64,000 nucleotides of DNA from Fistularia commersonii (GCA_037954325.1 JBBMNZ010000007.1:13555001-13619000); one strand, 5' to 3'; numbered from the stretch's first letter, positions 1-12,632 are shown. Notes: a model not told the origin generated them from the letters alone. Made by a program: numbers and translations.

Positions 1-2886
1 CTCCCAGGGAGAGATTTTTGTTTTTAATTTAGTGGACCTTTTGCCTCAAATGTTTCTTTGAGCAGATTTTAGAAACTGGTTTTCTATAATTAGCCTAAGT
101 TTGATAGCAAACAACAAAAGTTCATAAAAAGGGATAGATAACAATTTCACGAGATGTCTCTCTAATTACACCTGACTCGAACTTTGAAAAAACACCAGTA
201 GAGCCGTTTTTCCACACCCATCAGATGCAAAAAAAGATGAATGCTCTGTATTGTACTTTTCTCTTCAAGTGTAATTGCTTTAGTTTTACTCATCTGTTTT
301 AATATTTTTATAAGCTGTTTGACAGAATTGATGGGCAGTTACTAAGCAAAACAGCCATATTGACTCAAGTGCATTGACAGATAGAGGTGATTGCAGCATT
401 TGAAAAAAAAAACAGAAATAAAGTAAACATTAGTGTTTGATTATTCTGTCACCTGATGTATGCACTAGCCCTTTTAAATAAAAGACATCACGGGCATGAA
501 CACTCATGCAAGAGCTTATTTGTACACGCGCATGCAAAAACGCATAAGTTTACCTGTGTCTCATTCTTAGGCTCCTTTACTATGACTGAGCAATGATTTT
601 GAATGAGTAAGCTTAACTAATCAGGATGCCCAAAAAATATTGTTCATATTTCTTATCATCATCCTTTTACTACCAGCATTTAAACCACCGGTGGCCTCAC
701 ATACCCTCATAATTACAGTATATGTGCCTTTAGCAGACAAATAATCATAGTGCAATCATGAAAAATAAACAAAACGACTTTTATGATTTTGTGCTGTAGT
801 GACAACTGGATCATGAAAAAAAGTTTAAAGTATTGACCTGTGTCCCTTTTTCTCCTTCCTACAGTTTATTGTTTGCGTATTGGCGACATTTAAACACACT
901 CACATAAGTTTAATTGTTTCCATTCATTCATTTAGCCACCTGTACCTGTCCTATGTGACCTTTCCCTTTTCCCATTTCAATTTCAGGATTACAAGAATAC
1001 AGGCTCAGACAAGTTATTAAAAGTAGCAGTTAATGGGAGCTAAAGGGCTACCAATCTTAAAGGAAAAACGGTCATCCTAAACAAAGATGACTGAAGCATA
1101 GAAACCTGAAAGGACAAAAAAAAATCTGTGTCAGAAAAAAATTCTAATGCACTAAATGCACACCAAAAGTATACAGCAATAGATTGTTTTTATCTATTCT
1201 GACTGAAAAAATCGTTTAAAAATGCAGGTCCTTGACTGCGGTATCATGTCTGCTATTCATTTGACTCAAGTCCTCTGAGTGCAGAAAGTGGCAGATATCC
1301 TGTTACTAATGAAACAATATCTATTTGCATATCTACTTTAATGCTAACACAGTGGAAGTGACAGTGCAATCACTAAACCTCAGCAGACTACTCTAATGTT
1401 CACTCAGCAATTTAACAATGCACCGCTATTGTGTCTGCACAAATGCTCAAACACTGACCTCTAACATTTGCTTTTCAAGATTATAGATATCAATTCATCA
1501 CAAAATTCCATGCACGTGTTTTATTTCCACTGTGGATCATTTGTGGATTTGTGGATCAATTTGTGGATCAAATTATATTTTTGCACCGTTGTAGAATAAA
1601 ATTGCTTTGTAAAAGTCATGATCACTGGGTACAGAAGCTCATACTCAAGCAGAAAAGGAAATCAGGCTTGTTCCAAGCTTCCATATTCTCTATGCAAATG
1701 TTCAAAGGTGGAAATCAACAAATAAACCTGTTGCATGTCAACTTCTGAAACCAAGGTCTGCATTAAGTTCCTAAGTGACTGGAGCTGTTCAAATTGTAGT
1801 ATCTTTCAAATGTTCAGAAACTATTGACAGAACATTTCTCATTGGTTGAACTGTTTATTTCAGCTGCCAAACATAAGAGGTCTGCAGCTACAAGCAGTCA
1901 CACAGTGTCACAAGCATTTAACAGGATGGAATTTGATCCAAATTCACGTTTCTGATCATCAAACCTTTGCACGACAGACCAACGGAAATGGACACTTCAT
2001 GGTGTGAATCCACAAGTCAAAATTTGACTTAAACTTTTGAATAATGGCTATTCTTGCCTTCATGATGCCACCACTTTTACAAACGATCGGTCTCATTTTC
2101 ATCAGGTACTGAGTTTTTTTTTGTTTCAGTGCTGACTAATACACATTAGGAGGCACTTTTGTACAGCAAATATATTTTTGTGTAGCCCAGATTTTCTTTT
2201 TCTAAGCTCTCCAGAGACGCACAGCTAAGATTGAAGCTGCATTGGCTCAACTTCAAGTAATTTATCTTAAAAAGGGATGTAGCTTATATAACACAGAAGC
2301 CATCAAATAGTGTTTGAATTAAGGTTGGGCATTCAAGGAAAGATTGATCATGCATTTAATAGCAAGATTTTAAATTCCAATGTTTATCAGGATAAATTTG
2401 CAGAAAAATAATGTTTGCAGGATGACTTTGGCCAGTCAAATTTAACTGTAACAGTAAGTGAGATTAAAAAATACATTTTGATTACATCGCCTTTTAGGAA
2501 ATTTCTTTTGAAGTTTCAGGCGATTTATTATCCACTTTTGAGATTTTTTGACTATTATTTGTTGCTGTTTTGGCACATTCCTAATGGTTTGGGAATTAAT
2601 TTTGAAAAACAATGAGATAAATCACTACACAACATCACATACTATATTGGTATACTGATGTGTTTCCCCCAATAATGACAAAGCCATTTGCAGTATTAAT
2701 TTATTCATAAAATCCCATAATTATATATACAGGAAGGGGGGTTGACAATTTCTCTTCAAATAAATGTGCTATATAAGGAATATGGAAAAGTTTGCTGTAT
2801 GATCTCCGTTGTCATATGAACAACTAGACAAATAGCAATATTCAGATTTCCTTAATATGCACCTTCCCTCTTTTTCTCTCTCTCTA

Positions 2887-2889
<3 letters not shown>

Positions 2890-2932
<43 letters not shown>
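2890..2932. repeat. (CA)n microsatellite
   Basis: About 21 uninterrupted AC units. A short CT-rich run (about 2864-2885) lies just before it. Both apparent open frames through here are artefacts of the repeat. Confidence 0.97.
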
Positions 2933-2934
<2 letters not shown>

Positions 2935-3849
2935 ACACACGGAAAAGCAATAAACCACAAAATGACTTAGAAGGCCAGGGTGAGCAGTGTATACTGTTTG
3001 GGAGGGGGATCATAATCTGACTCTCAAAACAAACACTGCACCGCAAACATGCTGGTGACATAAGGTGACGCATTCAAATTGTCAGAGACTGGTGAATCGA
3101 AACATGAAGCATTTCAAATTTGTCTGTCAGACATTTAGAAGTCATTCGGCTTAGAAATATAATGCATTTCTGTTTTATTTTTTCAAGCCAAAAATACATG
3201 ATCAAATCCACTGCCATGATCAACGCAGAGGATGTGATTTCACTCAAACCGTAATTCACTCAGATATGCAAAACCTAAACATGCATTCATGATAATAAAA
3301 TTCACTCAATATTCATTTTTAAAAGGAGAATTTAGCAAAAAGGTGAAGCTCACATAAAGGTGCAAAGAAAGGACAATTTGGGGACAGAAAGGATGAGCGG
3401 AGGAAGAAAAACTTAACACAACTTTCTGAAAAAGAAAAAAGTCAATCAACAATAAGCCAAATTCACATTTTATGCTCATCTATGTTTTTTAAAAAAGTTT
3501 GTGCAAATAGCAGTAACAAAGCATCAGTGCTAATAATGCAGATATAAATCATTCAGTTTTTCCAAGATCAAACTGCAAAATAGCTTAGGTTTTAGTCTCA
3601 TGTGTAGCACCACCTGCTGGATATAGGGGCTATTGCATTTGCAGTGCACAATTTGTCTACAAATAAAGAACTATCAGGATGATCACTGAGCCAATTCACC
3701 CATACATTTAAGAATCACTCAGTATTACTTCAGAGGCACGCGCCTAACACACCTGGATGTCTTGGATACATTTCCCATCCCTTTTCCCAGGTAGTATACA
3801 CCCTTTAAGTCAGTTTATTTCAAAGGGAAACACATGCACATTTGCGCGC

Positions 3850-3898
3850 AAACACACACACACTCACACACACACACCCACCCACACCCACACCCATA
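3850..3898. repeat. Imperfect (CA)n/(CCCA)n microsatellite
   Basis: CA units interrupted by T and by CCCA variants. Confidence 0.9.
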
Positions 3899-5514
3899 CA
3901 TACATCCATAGACCTACAACACATAAACGTGGAAAAATACAAACATTCACCAGTCAAAATAGATTTCGATGGCTTTTTCAACCCTTCCTCACTCCTCATT
4001 TGCTCAAACTCAATTTCACTCTTCAGCATCTATTTAAAGCAAGAGAAACCCTAAAAAACAAAAACACAAGGATCTATGTGTTCTGAAGTTGGTGACAGCA
4101 CAAGGTAGTGTCTTATGGTCTGAATTTTGTCTTTGGGAGAGACAGGGTTCCTACACACAGTTCCTGGAATTCTTCTTCACCATGCTGATTGAAGACCTCA
4201 CCTATGAGAGCGCTGTCATCTTGGTTGACGTGTGGATTGACTCAGTGATTAAATCTAGTCCTGGCGGTCATGATCTCCATTATTTATGTTACTATGATAT
4301 AAGAAAAAGGTCTACCTGCCTGCATGACTAGTAAGGTAAAAGTGAAAGGGAAGAGAAAAGGGATACCTTAATGAGTGAAAAAAAGAGAAAAACAACAAGC
4401 GCTGGTAAAGAAAATAGTGTGTGCATTTTTGTAATACACTGAAAAGATGATGGCGCACAGAGGCAGCAGGAGGGCCCCAGCACTGTGCAATGGGAAGCTG
4501 CACGCTGAAAAAGGGGAAAGCCATAAGGTGAAGCTGATTATGATCGCAGGCTGTTGCACTGTAGCAAATTTTCTTGATGTACTGTGGCCACATGGGGAGG
4601 GAGTGGAGACCCCAATCACACATTGAAGGAAAAGTGATCATTTGAGGGAGGTGGGAAAGCAGAACATCACATAGCAGAAAGCTGAAAAAGGGTGCACAGC
4701 AGGAAAGAAATTACAGCAGTAGCAGCTCAACTCCAGATCTGAAGAAGACATTCCCATACTGTGTAATAATTTTTTTTATCTTACAGAGACAGCAGAAATG
4801 GGAAGAATGAGGGTGTCAGCTGCCTGATGAAAGGGAAATCTGTGATGTCACAAATGGGATATGAATGATACAAACATCAACATGTCTTTGAACTGGAACA
4901 ATTATGAGGATTATTTGCGAAAGGGGTGGAATTAAGGTTCCCATTTCTATTCATGACTGACTGGTCCAATGTCAACGTGTGCAGGTGAGGGTGATTTAAG
5001 ACTACCATCAAGAGGACTTAGCAAGGAAACATTTCAGACTGAAATGTAAAAAAAGGTAATACTGGCACTTCAAAAGGATTGAAAAGATTTATAATGAGGA
5101 GGAGCATTGTGATAGTTTTCCGGACCTGTGTAGGAACCCTGAAGAGACCAAGTGTTGACTCCCCCCCCCATTTAATCAGTCGTGTTTACAGTGGAAATAC
5201 AAAATAGTCATGTGTATCCATTTTTAGGGTTTACAGCACTCTTATATCAAGCATTCACACATGCGAATATGGGTGTTTGTACTGGGTGGGATGATCGGCG
5301 GGAGCTGGCCGATGTCCAGTGCCTCACTGCAGGTTGTGTCTCTGTGAAAAGGGCCATGGGTTTTGGGGGCGGAGGGTTGTCATGAGTCAGTAGAAAACAA
5401 CAGTTCCTCCACCCCTTGCGAATCCTCTGTTAATGACTCCTGGGGTGTTAGGCTTTTCATCCGGATTGTTGTTTTTTCAGATTGCTTAGTTTTTGTTGTG
5501 TTTTATAAACCATT

Positions 5515-5550
5515 CTAGCTTTGCCCAAATGGATAGGGTCCATGAATACC
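5515..5550 (-). CDS. ilrun: ilrun coding exon 5 (terminal, 11 codons plus stop)
   Basis: Only 36 coding bases: acceptor CTCTTTTGCAG|GGTATTC, then GIHGPYPFGQS and TAG at 5515-5517. The end GPYPFGQS is identical to the mammalian C-terminus I recall, which fixes the exon despite its size and the 4.1-kb intron before it. The same exon continues as 3' UTR below 5515. Confidence 0.93.
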   Translation of the reverse strand, partial: GIHGPYPFGQS

Positions 5551-7672
5551 CTGCAAAAGAGAGAAACAGTGGTTTGCAAACAAGAAAAGACACTGCTGTT
5601 TGTTAAGAGATTTGTGTAAAGGAGTGGACATGACTATACAATATCACAAAATGAGTTTAGGTGTGGAAAATCACAAACTTGATCATCTTTTCTTTCTGTC
5701 TGTTCCCTTCAGGAGTTGCAACAGTGAATCATCTGTTTCCATCCAACCTTTTTTGCTGCGTCCTCTTCTCTAACACCAACTAACTTCACATTTTCTTGCA
5801 CTACATCCATAAATCTCCTTCTTCGGCCCTCCTTTAGGCCTCCTGCCAGGTAGTTCCAAGCTAAGCATACTTTTCCCCATATATTCAATATTTTACCACT
5901 GTACACGTCTAAACCATCTGATTCTGGCCTATGTGACTTAAATCTCCAAAACATATAATGTGCTGTCACTCAATCCATCCTACGAGAACTTCCAAGAAAA
6001 CCTCAACATCTCTGCTGCCTCCAGCACCTTCCCCCTTTATCTAAGTTGTTCTGCTGGTATAAAAAATAAAAAAAAATCAGTTCCAGTATCACTTATCTTA
6101 TTAAATATTTTATGAACTGCTCAATTTCCTGATTCTTGCATAACAAATACATACTGACTTTTTCCTGAAATCTTCTGTTGATTTTTAATGTGTTTTGTCG
6201 GAAAATTGGGCACATTTTTGGATAACGTACATAGTTTCAAGCTGTTGAAATGTAATTCATGCTATTGAATTATAGTGTTGGCTAACTTGTTGAGGAGTCC
6301 TCAGTAACTTCTTCTGAAGATGTGCTGGGTTGCTGGGTGGAAAGACTCTGAGCCAATGAGTTGCACAATATAAGCTTGAAGGGAGAATCTCAGCTGATGT
6401 CCCCTTAAATTACAAGTTCAGCTTAATATCCAAACTAAGTTGGCAAACAAAGCTGAGTGTTTATCAACTCTCCAGTCCATACACCTATGACAAAATTAGA
6501 AGCAAAGCTGGTACTGGCTGAAGGGATTCTTTATTATTATGGCCCTTGTTATGTTTGCTTTTTATTTTTCCTGAATTTTATCTCTATGCCTTTAATCTGT
6601 CACATGTAGAGACAAAAAAAGAGCCCACATATTTGCACTACTGCCTAAAACAGACTCTGATTCGAAGGAGTAGTGATGGTACAGAGTAAAAAAAAGAAAA
6701 AAAAAAAAACAGCCAAGGTTTTACCGATTTTGAAATAGAGGTTGAATCTGAAACAGTTGGCACTGCTCAATGTCAAGTCATGATGGCAACCAGGGACGGC
6801 TTTATCAAACGTCATAGCAATCAAATTACATATATATAAAAAAAAGACAAAAAAAGACTGTTCAGTAGAGTTTTGCTCCTTTGTGCATACCTGTACCAGA
6901 ATAGTGTCAGTGCAACCTGGTCAGTAACTGATTAAATATGACAGCAAAAAATAACCGAACTACAAATCAGCCAAGTTGTGGCATTAGACACTGACTGGGA
7001 CCTGTTTGTGCCATAGAGGTCTGAAACTTTTAGTGACCTTTCAGAATCCCAAAAAAAAGTTTTAAGTTACACACAAAAAAAGAAATACCAAACTGTAAAT
7101 GGCAGAGAACATTCAGGCTCACCCAAAGGTCACCGATCAGATTCAACCACAGGCAGGTTTCTGAGCCGCAGACAGATCTGTCGTATTTTGTATTGCGCCA
7201 CAAAAACAGTATGACTGACACAAACTATTACGGCCTCACAATGCCTGTATATGACATATCTGTAGAATTTAAGAAACAATAATTTTGTGGTCAAACCGGC
7301 TTAACCTGCTGGGAAGAAAATGTGTTTGAATTCAATGAGTTCTTTTTTGGCTTCCAGCTTTGTTTTATAGAGCTGAATGACTGGTAAAAAATTGCTATTT
7401 AGTTTATTGAGGCAAATTGTTTTTCTTTTAGTAATTTTTATGGGATATACTAAATGGTACTTATCAATTTAAACAAACCATTTTTCCACTATTATCATAA
7501 TTAAGCATTATTTTTTGTAACAAAATAAGAAATAATATGTAAAGATGCTTACAAAATACAGCAACATAATGTCATTAAAAATATGCTTTTCACAAATTAT
7601 CCAAGTATGAGTGTATATATATATATATTTCAATTCAATTTTCAGCATTAAAAAATAAATAAATTCTCTTCG

Positions 7673-7749
<77 letters not shown>

Positions 7750-10700
7750 ATTCACATACATACATATATGAGAGCAGAATATTTCATTTAAGGAAAATTC
7801 TCCTTGAGTGCCTTGTATCTAACTAAAGACATGTGGCTGTAGTTTGTCGCCACATGAACACAATGAATATTCTTAGTAGTTTCAAGGTAAAAATATTTTG
7901 AATTTAAATTAGCATTGTACTTACTTCATCATCTACTGTGGACTTTCGATGGTAGATGCTTGTATTTAACATCAACAGCTATACAGCATTTTTTTAAGAC
8001 TCCATGAGCTTTATATTCCCCATCAACCTTCCAGCCAAACTTGAGAACATTGCTACTATATTCACTGAGCACATTTGTGATCACTGAATCATATGAATTA
8101 AATTATCTCACAGCTTTTCATGTAAATGCATCTTCACCAGATGAATTCTACATTCAAGTTTTGTGGTGCATAAACTGGAGTAATAGCTTCAGGGGCTACA
8201 GGCTATGTTGAGAGGTAAAGTTCATCCCGAAAGCAAAAAATAAAATAAAATTAAAAAAAAAAAAAAACTCTCCTGGGGATGTGTGCCATTACTTGCTTGG
8301 ACGCCTGCTCACTCGCTAGTCTACAACCAGTGTCACTACCTATTGTTTTTTTTTTTATTATTTTTTTAACAAGAAGAACTTCACTTTTCAGTTTTATCTA
8401 AATTTATGGTTTGATTATTGAAAGCTCTTCCCATGGGTCTTGGGGGGGCGAGGGGGGTTGTTGTCTTAGGTAACTGCTTTCAATCATTTGGATTTGGGAC
8501 CGGGTTAATCAAAGCAAGTGATAACCTTAATGAATGGCTGCTCCTTGTTGATGTGGACGATATAGGGCAAAGTCAGGAAGGCAAACAAATTTGTACACAA
8601 TGGCTAGGGGTTGGGCCTACACCGAATGTCCTTCAGAGCCGCCTGTGGTCAGTACAACCAGTGCAGGGTGAGAGATGCATGGCAGGCAATCATAGGAGCA
8701 CCTCTATCTTCTCTATTGACACTAGCTATCTGGTCATGGAGTGCACCACTTAGTCACTGTCAGCTGTGCTTGACAGTGACCAATGCGTTGCAATTCCTAA
8801 AAGGTCTTGTTCTTGACCATACTTTTAACATTTTTATAAGTTTGGTTTCCCATTAATGGCCCCATAAAAAAAACATTGATGGGGCAAGACAGGCTGGGTC
8901 GGAGTCAGAAGAACGTGCGCTGCTTAGTTCCGAGGTTTTGAGTTTGATCTCAGTTTATCAATGAAATACCACAAATATTTTATCAGACAATGCTGTTGCC
9001 AAAACAATTAAACTATGCCAAACTTTTCTGAGTTTTCAGACTTACTGACAAATCAAATTGAAATTTCAGTTAAGCTGCTACAGTAATTTAAGTGGAAGCA
9101 CTCTCCAGAGTAGATAGATAGGATACACTTTCCAGTGTATCTATAAAGACTCTGTTGTGATGAGTAGTTGGACTTTTGGGTTAATTAGCTGTAGAAATGT
9201 CTGCTTTCTGTGAAATAAAAACAGACTGAAAGGAGTTTACATTAATGCGCAAAGTTTGAATAATTTCACAAAAAAAACTCGACAACAATGTTGCTTTCCT
9301 GTTATGTAGTAAGCCAAAGACTGTGACGTCATCACTTTTATTTTTATTTTATAAGACTTTTGTTTTTTCCACAAGAAAGTTTCAATATAAAAAGTGTGGA
9401 AAGGTATTATTAAGGTATATTATTTTGAGCTTCAGGTTCCTGATCTCTCGAGTTTTTTTTTGTTTTCCTATACATTTTTTGGCCATTTAAATAGAAGAGG
9501 AGCTGTATTCAATCCATTTTTTATCCAAGAGAATGAAGATACAAATAAGTCTGTAGTCTACCAAAATACCACATTCAATGCCTATATGACTAAGACCGAT
9601 AAAAACTGAGGGATAATTCAACAAGCCACCTCAGATCCAGAAGCTCCTGAAAATCACATGATGAGATTTTCCAACTTAATTATCCACATACATACCTGAC
9701 CATATGTCACCACAGAAAGGTTGGTTTGGAGACCATTTGACGCCCTATTTACAGCATTATGAGACAGTCCGTTTTGATCTTGCTGGGTTGACTCTTGCGT
9801 ATGTTCCCAGGCTCCACCAGGATCTCTGAAACTGTTGTCAGTAGACTCATTCTTGTTCTTCTGCGGCGAAGCAAAGGGGTTGAAGTCTCCCTGCACATTT
9901 CGCTGCGGTTGTGTGTTGAATTCCGTCTCAAAGGACGACAGCTGCTGGGTCACACCAAGGAGACCTCCTACTTCTACACTGAGGATCACCCAGATTACAT
10001 CTGAGGGAACAATCAGAAGAGGAATACAATGCTTCAGAATTTGGTGCCAATGCTTCATCTATTTTAATTACATAAATGTCCATTAAAAAGTGTGTTCATT
10101 ACCATGCTGACATCTACAATTTCGATGCTGACATAAGAAACATATAAACTCTTCCAGGGTCTCAGTCAGATGAATTGCCTCTGAGTTTTGATTTAATTTC
10201 ACTGTATTGTGTGTTGGGGCAAATCAGTAATTTAATCATCTAATGACAATGCAGAGATCTTCAATTTTGTAAACATGATCTACTAGAATAGAAATAGTTG
10301 CTAGAAGTAGCTTCTCTCTGTGTGAGTGATGCACATGAGGGAAGTAGGCATCCATGATATATATTGCAGTGGCACTGATAAAGGCAGTCAATAGATGTAA
10401 GAACAGACTTCCTAATAGATGAGAGCAGATAATGATTAAGGTCATTGGAAAATAATGACAACATTTTGAGTACATCAAAGTTAAGATAATTGAATTTTTT
10501 TCATGCTCTTCACCAGAAACTTCAACTGCATGTACGTAGCTCCCACACAGAAGGCGAACACAAGAAGCTAACAACTTTCTTGCAACAAGACAGAAATGAA
10601 ATTAGAGCCACTTGTATGCTGATGAATGTTTTGAGGGGAATTTAAGATTAGTTTGAATCTTTAAATTGATAAAAGGAGAAAGCTCCTAGCCTTGGTTTAA

Positions 10701-12632
10701 TGCATTAAAGATTGTACGGTACTAGATAAATCATTTTACTTTAAATTTACGTTCATCACTACACATCCCCATGTCAACATGGTATAAAGCAGTCTCTGCT
10801 TGTATATTAAACTGAACAGAATAAACTGAGACTTCTGGGACAGTTACTCTGACTACCATTCAATTATGTTAACCATCCTGAGGGGATTCCTACCTCCATA
10901 GAATAATCCGGTGGCTGTGCACATCCTCCACTGGCCTTGGTACATACCAGGAGTTGTGGGACTTCTCATCTGCACACTCACATCTGCTATTTCTTGAGGG
11001 TCTAAAGATTTGACCATGACTGTGTTTAAATGGCCAAACTGATCTCCGCCAATATACTTTAAACAAACCCCAGGGGGCCATGACTCCGCACCTGTCACAC
11101 AGAAAAATGAGGGCATTCAGTTTACCAGTAAAACCCTTCCAAATTGCAGCAACATTGTGTTTACACTCGAACAACAACTTGGAAGATCTGACAAGGCACA
11201 CCTGTGTTCTGTATTCTCCAGGTCTTTGTGAATGGTGTATCCGGAGGAACCGACTCTCCCTCTCCGATCGTCACATCCTCAACGAAGGACATTGATGGTG
11301 AGTTGATACTTGGACTTTCGAAGTCATAATATGCACCAATAGCAGCCTGAAGGTTCCTGAATCAATACAAGCGAGGTGACGGTGGGAGAGCATGATGTTA
11401 TCAGTAGTGAATAACACAGCCTTGCAGTAATTTGTTATTTCTGTGGCAAATCTCACAGAGCAGCAGTATGATAGAACTTGGAATAAGTTGTTACACCCCC
11501 GTGTAATCTAGAATTTGCAATGTAAAAAAATAATAAGCAGCATTTCCATAATTGAGGATTACCTTTGAGTAATATTAATAACATCGAAATACACTAAATA
11601 ACCTCTTCCATCAGGATTTTTTATTGATTTGTGCTTCTCATGGCAATACCCCCATATATCTTGAGCCTAAAAAAGATATTTTAAATAATTCGTCCCAGTC
11701 TTAAAAACAAACAAAGCTAACTTTTAAAAAAAAAAAATTCTACCATTTCATGACCAAAACAATTTGTCAATCGAACAAACAATGACAATAATAATAACAA
11801 TATTAAATGGGACTAGACATAGTGATTAGTTTAGTCTGTCTGATGGGGAAAATCCACAGACTGTCACGTGACGTCGCATCATTGCCGCAGATTTCCCGGC
11901 TTAATTGTATGACATTATTTTCTCTTAGAAATAATGGTTATTACAACGTTTGGCTTGATGGGGCCACACTGTTAGCATGGTGAAAGTATGACAAGAGTTC
12001 ATCTCGACCACAGAGACGTCAGAATCGATGCCACTTGTTGACAGTTGATGGATCACGACCGGTTACGTCACCAGAGGAGCGTGAAGTCTTGGCGCCGCGC
12101 AGAGTTGTAACTTACTGCTCTCGAAAACTGCGCGGTTTTCCCCGCTCTCTGGAAGTTAAGTACTCTGCTAATCACGTGACTGGATAGCTGGAATTACACA
12201 GCCAATTTGAGGGCTTTAAACCTATCTTTTCAAAATATATATGTAATTATGTAATAAAACAGTTTATTTCGAGTGCGTTCAACTTTCCCTTTACATCCGC
12301 CAAAAGACGTTTCCGGTGTGCGACTTTTTAATTATGCCCTGAGAAACATCCACTTCCAACCGTGTTTGGGCTATCAGTTTTTTAACATCTTCCCGTTTGC
12401 TAACTAGCTAATTATGCAGCTAACTTAGCGTCATGTAGCTATCTGGCAACAGGCCCTCGCATCCCCGTGCTCACCAGTTGGTCATGTCCAGGAAGAAGGC
12501 GCACCCGGCAGGGTTGAGTTGAAACCCCAGCAGCCTCTGGAACTCGGAAATGAGGACGTCCTTGTCCGTGGTACCCATGCAGCTGAACTTCTGCATGAGT
12601 TCCGCGTCCACGTCCATGTCCGTGCCCTCCAT
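5515..12632 (-). CDS. ilrun: ILRUN (C6orf106 homologue), UBA-like and NBR1-like domain protein, complete
   Basis: Five coding exons on the minus strand: 12632-12475, 11356-11202, 11091-10894, 10000-9696 and 5550-5515. They total 852 bp and give 283 aa plus TAG. Every junction is GT-AG and the frame closes exactly. The UBA-like fold lies at about aa 15-65, with MQKFSCMG and the LLGFQLNPAGCAFFLDMTNW helix region. An NBR1-type four-tryptophan (FW) domain lies at about aa 78-185, with TKTWRIQNTG, ESWPPGVCLKY and GMYQGQWRM. The tail is polar and probably disordered, and ends in GPYPFGQS. In mammals ILRUN dampens IRF3/p300-dependent antiviral and TNF transcription and affects lipoprotein production; that role is family knowledge. 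The human protein, as I recall it, is about 298 aa, and this one is shorter in the tail. The start was chosen for the MEGxD family N-terminus and the strong context CACCCCATGG. An in-frame ATG 126 nt upstream is also open. The neighbour snrpc is divergent, as in human. Confidence 0.96.
5703..5969 (-). mobile_element. Decayed LINE (RTE-like) 3' fragment
   Basis: Read on the minus strand, the frame carries RRRRFMDVVQENVKLVGVRE, then EDAAKKVGWKQM. This is the degenerate C-terminus of the same non-LTR reverse transcriptase found at 19,990-22,672 and 28,505-30,000. The 3' junction (plus strand TTCCCTTCAGGAGTTGCAAC) matches the other two copies. It is 5'-truncated, as is usual for LINE insertions, and lies inside ilrun intron 4 in the same direction as the gene. 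Confidence 0.8.
7675..7769. repeat. (TA)n microsatellite with CA/CATA tail
   Basis: About 66 bp of nearly pure TA (one TAC interruption near 7712), followed by CACACATACATTCACATACA-type sequence. A smaller TA run lies at about 7613-7628. Confidence 0.96.
9696..10000 (-). CDS. ilrun: ilrun coding exon 4
   Basis: 305 bp. The acceptor reads CCCTCAG|ATGTAATC and the donor GGTCAG|GTATGT, in phase 0. It codes aa 171-272: the last FW strand (DVIWVILSVEVGGLLG), the conserved motif QQLSSFETEFNTQP, then a polar segment with FNPFASPQKN and NLSVVTYG. The segment between DPGG and QDQN is shorter than the human repeat-bearing linker I recall. Confidence 0.95.
10001..10893 (-). other. ilrun intron 3
   Basis: 893 bp between exons 3 and 4. 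AT-rich, with only chance frames; nothing else seen. Confidence 0.85.
10894..11091 (-). CDS. ilrun: ilrun coding exon 3
   Basis: 198 bp. The acceptor reads GTGACAG|GTGCGGAG and the donor ATGGAG|GTAGGA. It codes aa 105-170, the core of the NBR1-like FW domain, including WPPGVCLKYIGGDQFGH, DPQEIADVSVQM and GMYQGQWRMCTATGLFYG. Intron 2 between exons 2 and 3 is only 110 bp. Confidence 0.96.
11202..11356 (-). CDS. ilrun: ilrun coding exon 2
   Basis: 155 bp. The acceptor reads ATTCAG|GAACCTTCAG and the donor ACACAG|GTGTGC. It codes aa 53-104: the last UBA-like helix (NLQAAIGAYYDFES), a serine-rich linker, and the start of the FW domain (SFVEDVTIGEGESVPPDTPF, then TKTWRIQNT). It ends in phase 1. 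Confidence 0.95.
11873..11882. promoter_or_regulatory. Perfect CLEAR-type E-box palindrome GTCACGTGAC
   Basis: A 10-bp perfect palindrome matching the consensus of TFEB/TFE3/MITF (and USF) sites. It overlaps TGACGTCG, a CRE-like half. It lies in ilrun intron 1 about 750 bp downstream of the start codon. Function is inferred. Confidence 0.45.
12172..12179. promoter_or_regulatory. Second TCACGTGA E-box in ilrun intron 1
   Basis: An 8-bp palindrome inside AATCACGTGACT, 300 bp from the first one and closer to exon 1. Same candidate binding factors. Confidence 0.4.
12475..12632 (-). CDS. ilrun: ilrun coding exon 1
   Basis: Starts at ATG (complement of 12630-12632) and ends AACTG|GTGAGC in phase 2, splitting Trp53. 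It codes aa 1-52, the first part of the UBA-like domain (DKDVLISEFQRLLGFQLNPA). Confidence 0.95.

Larger units (their letters stand above)
1..5514 (-). other. ilrun 3' UTR and downstream flank, no further coding exon seen
   Basis: AT-rich DNA with only short chance frames. The first part downstream of 5515 must be ilrun 3' UTR. Several minus-strand AATAAA hexamers occur (TTTATT on the plus strand, for example near 3815, 3173, 2524, 1855 and 1521), but nothing in the sequence chooses between them, so the transcript end is left open. The stretch holds the CA repeats listed separately and a run of nine C at about 5161-5169. No SPDEF-like ETS-domain exon (the human neighbour on this side) was seen. 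Confidence 0.5.
5551..9695 (-). other. ilrun intron 4
   Basis: 4.1-kb intron between the long exon 4 and the short terminal exon. It contains a LINE 3' fragment (5703-5969), a long TA repeat (7675-7740), and A/T homopolymers near 8258 and 8346. An open frame at 8418-8753 (111 codons) shows no family I recognise and has no flanking splice or promoter logic. Confidence 0.8.
11357..12474 (-). other. ilrun intron 1, CpG-rich near exon 1
   Basis: 1.1-kb intron. The part nearest exon 1 (about 11,850-12,470) is CpG-rich and carries two TCACGTGA palindromes, GGTTACGTCACC near 12,061 and GGCGCCGCGC near 12,090, so it is probably part of the ilrun CpG-island promoter region. Confidence 0.75.

Noticed and set aside
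2769..3073. Minus-strand frames with long Cys-Val runs
   Set aside because: Produced by translation through the CA microsatellite.
8418..8856. 111- and 81-codon frames in ilrun intron 4
   Set aside because: Overlapping frames with no recognisable motif, no splice or promoter context, and average composition; most likely chance.
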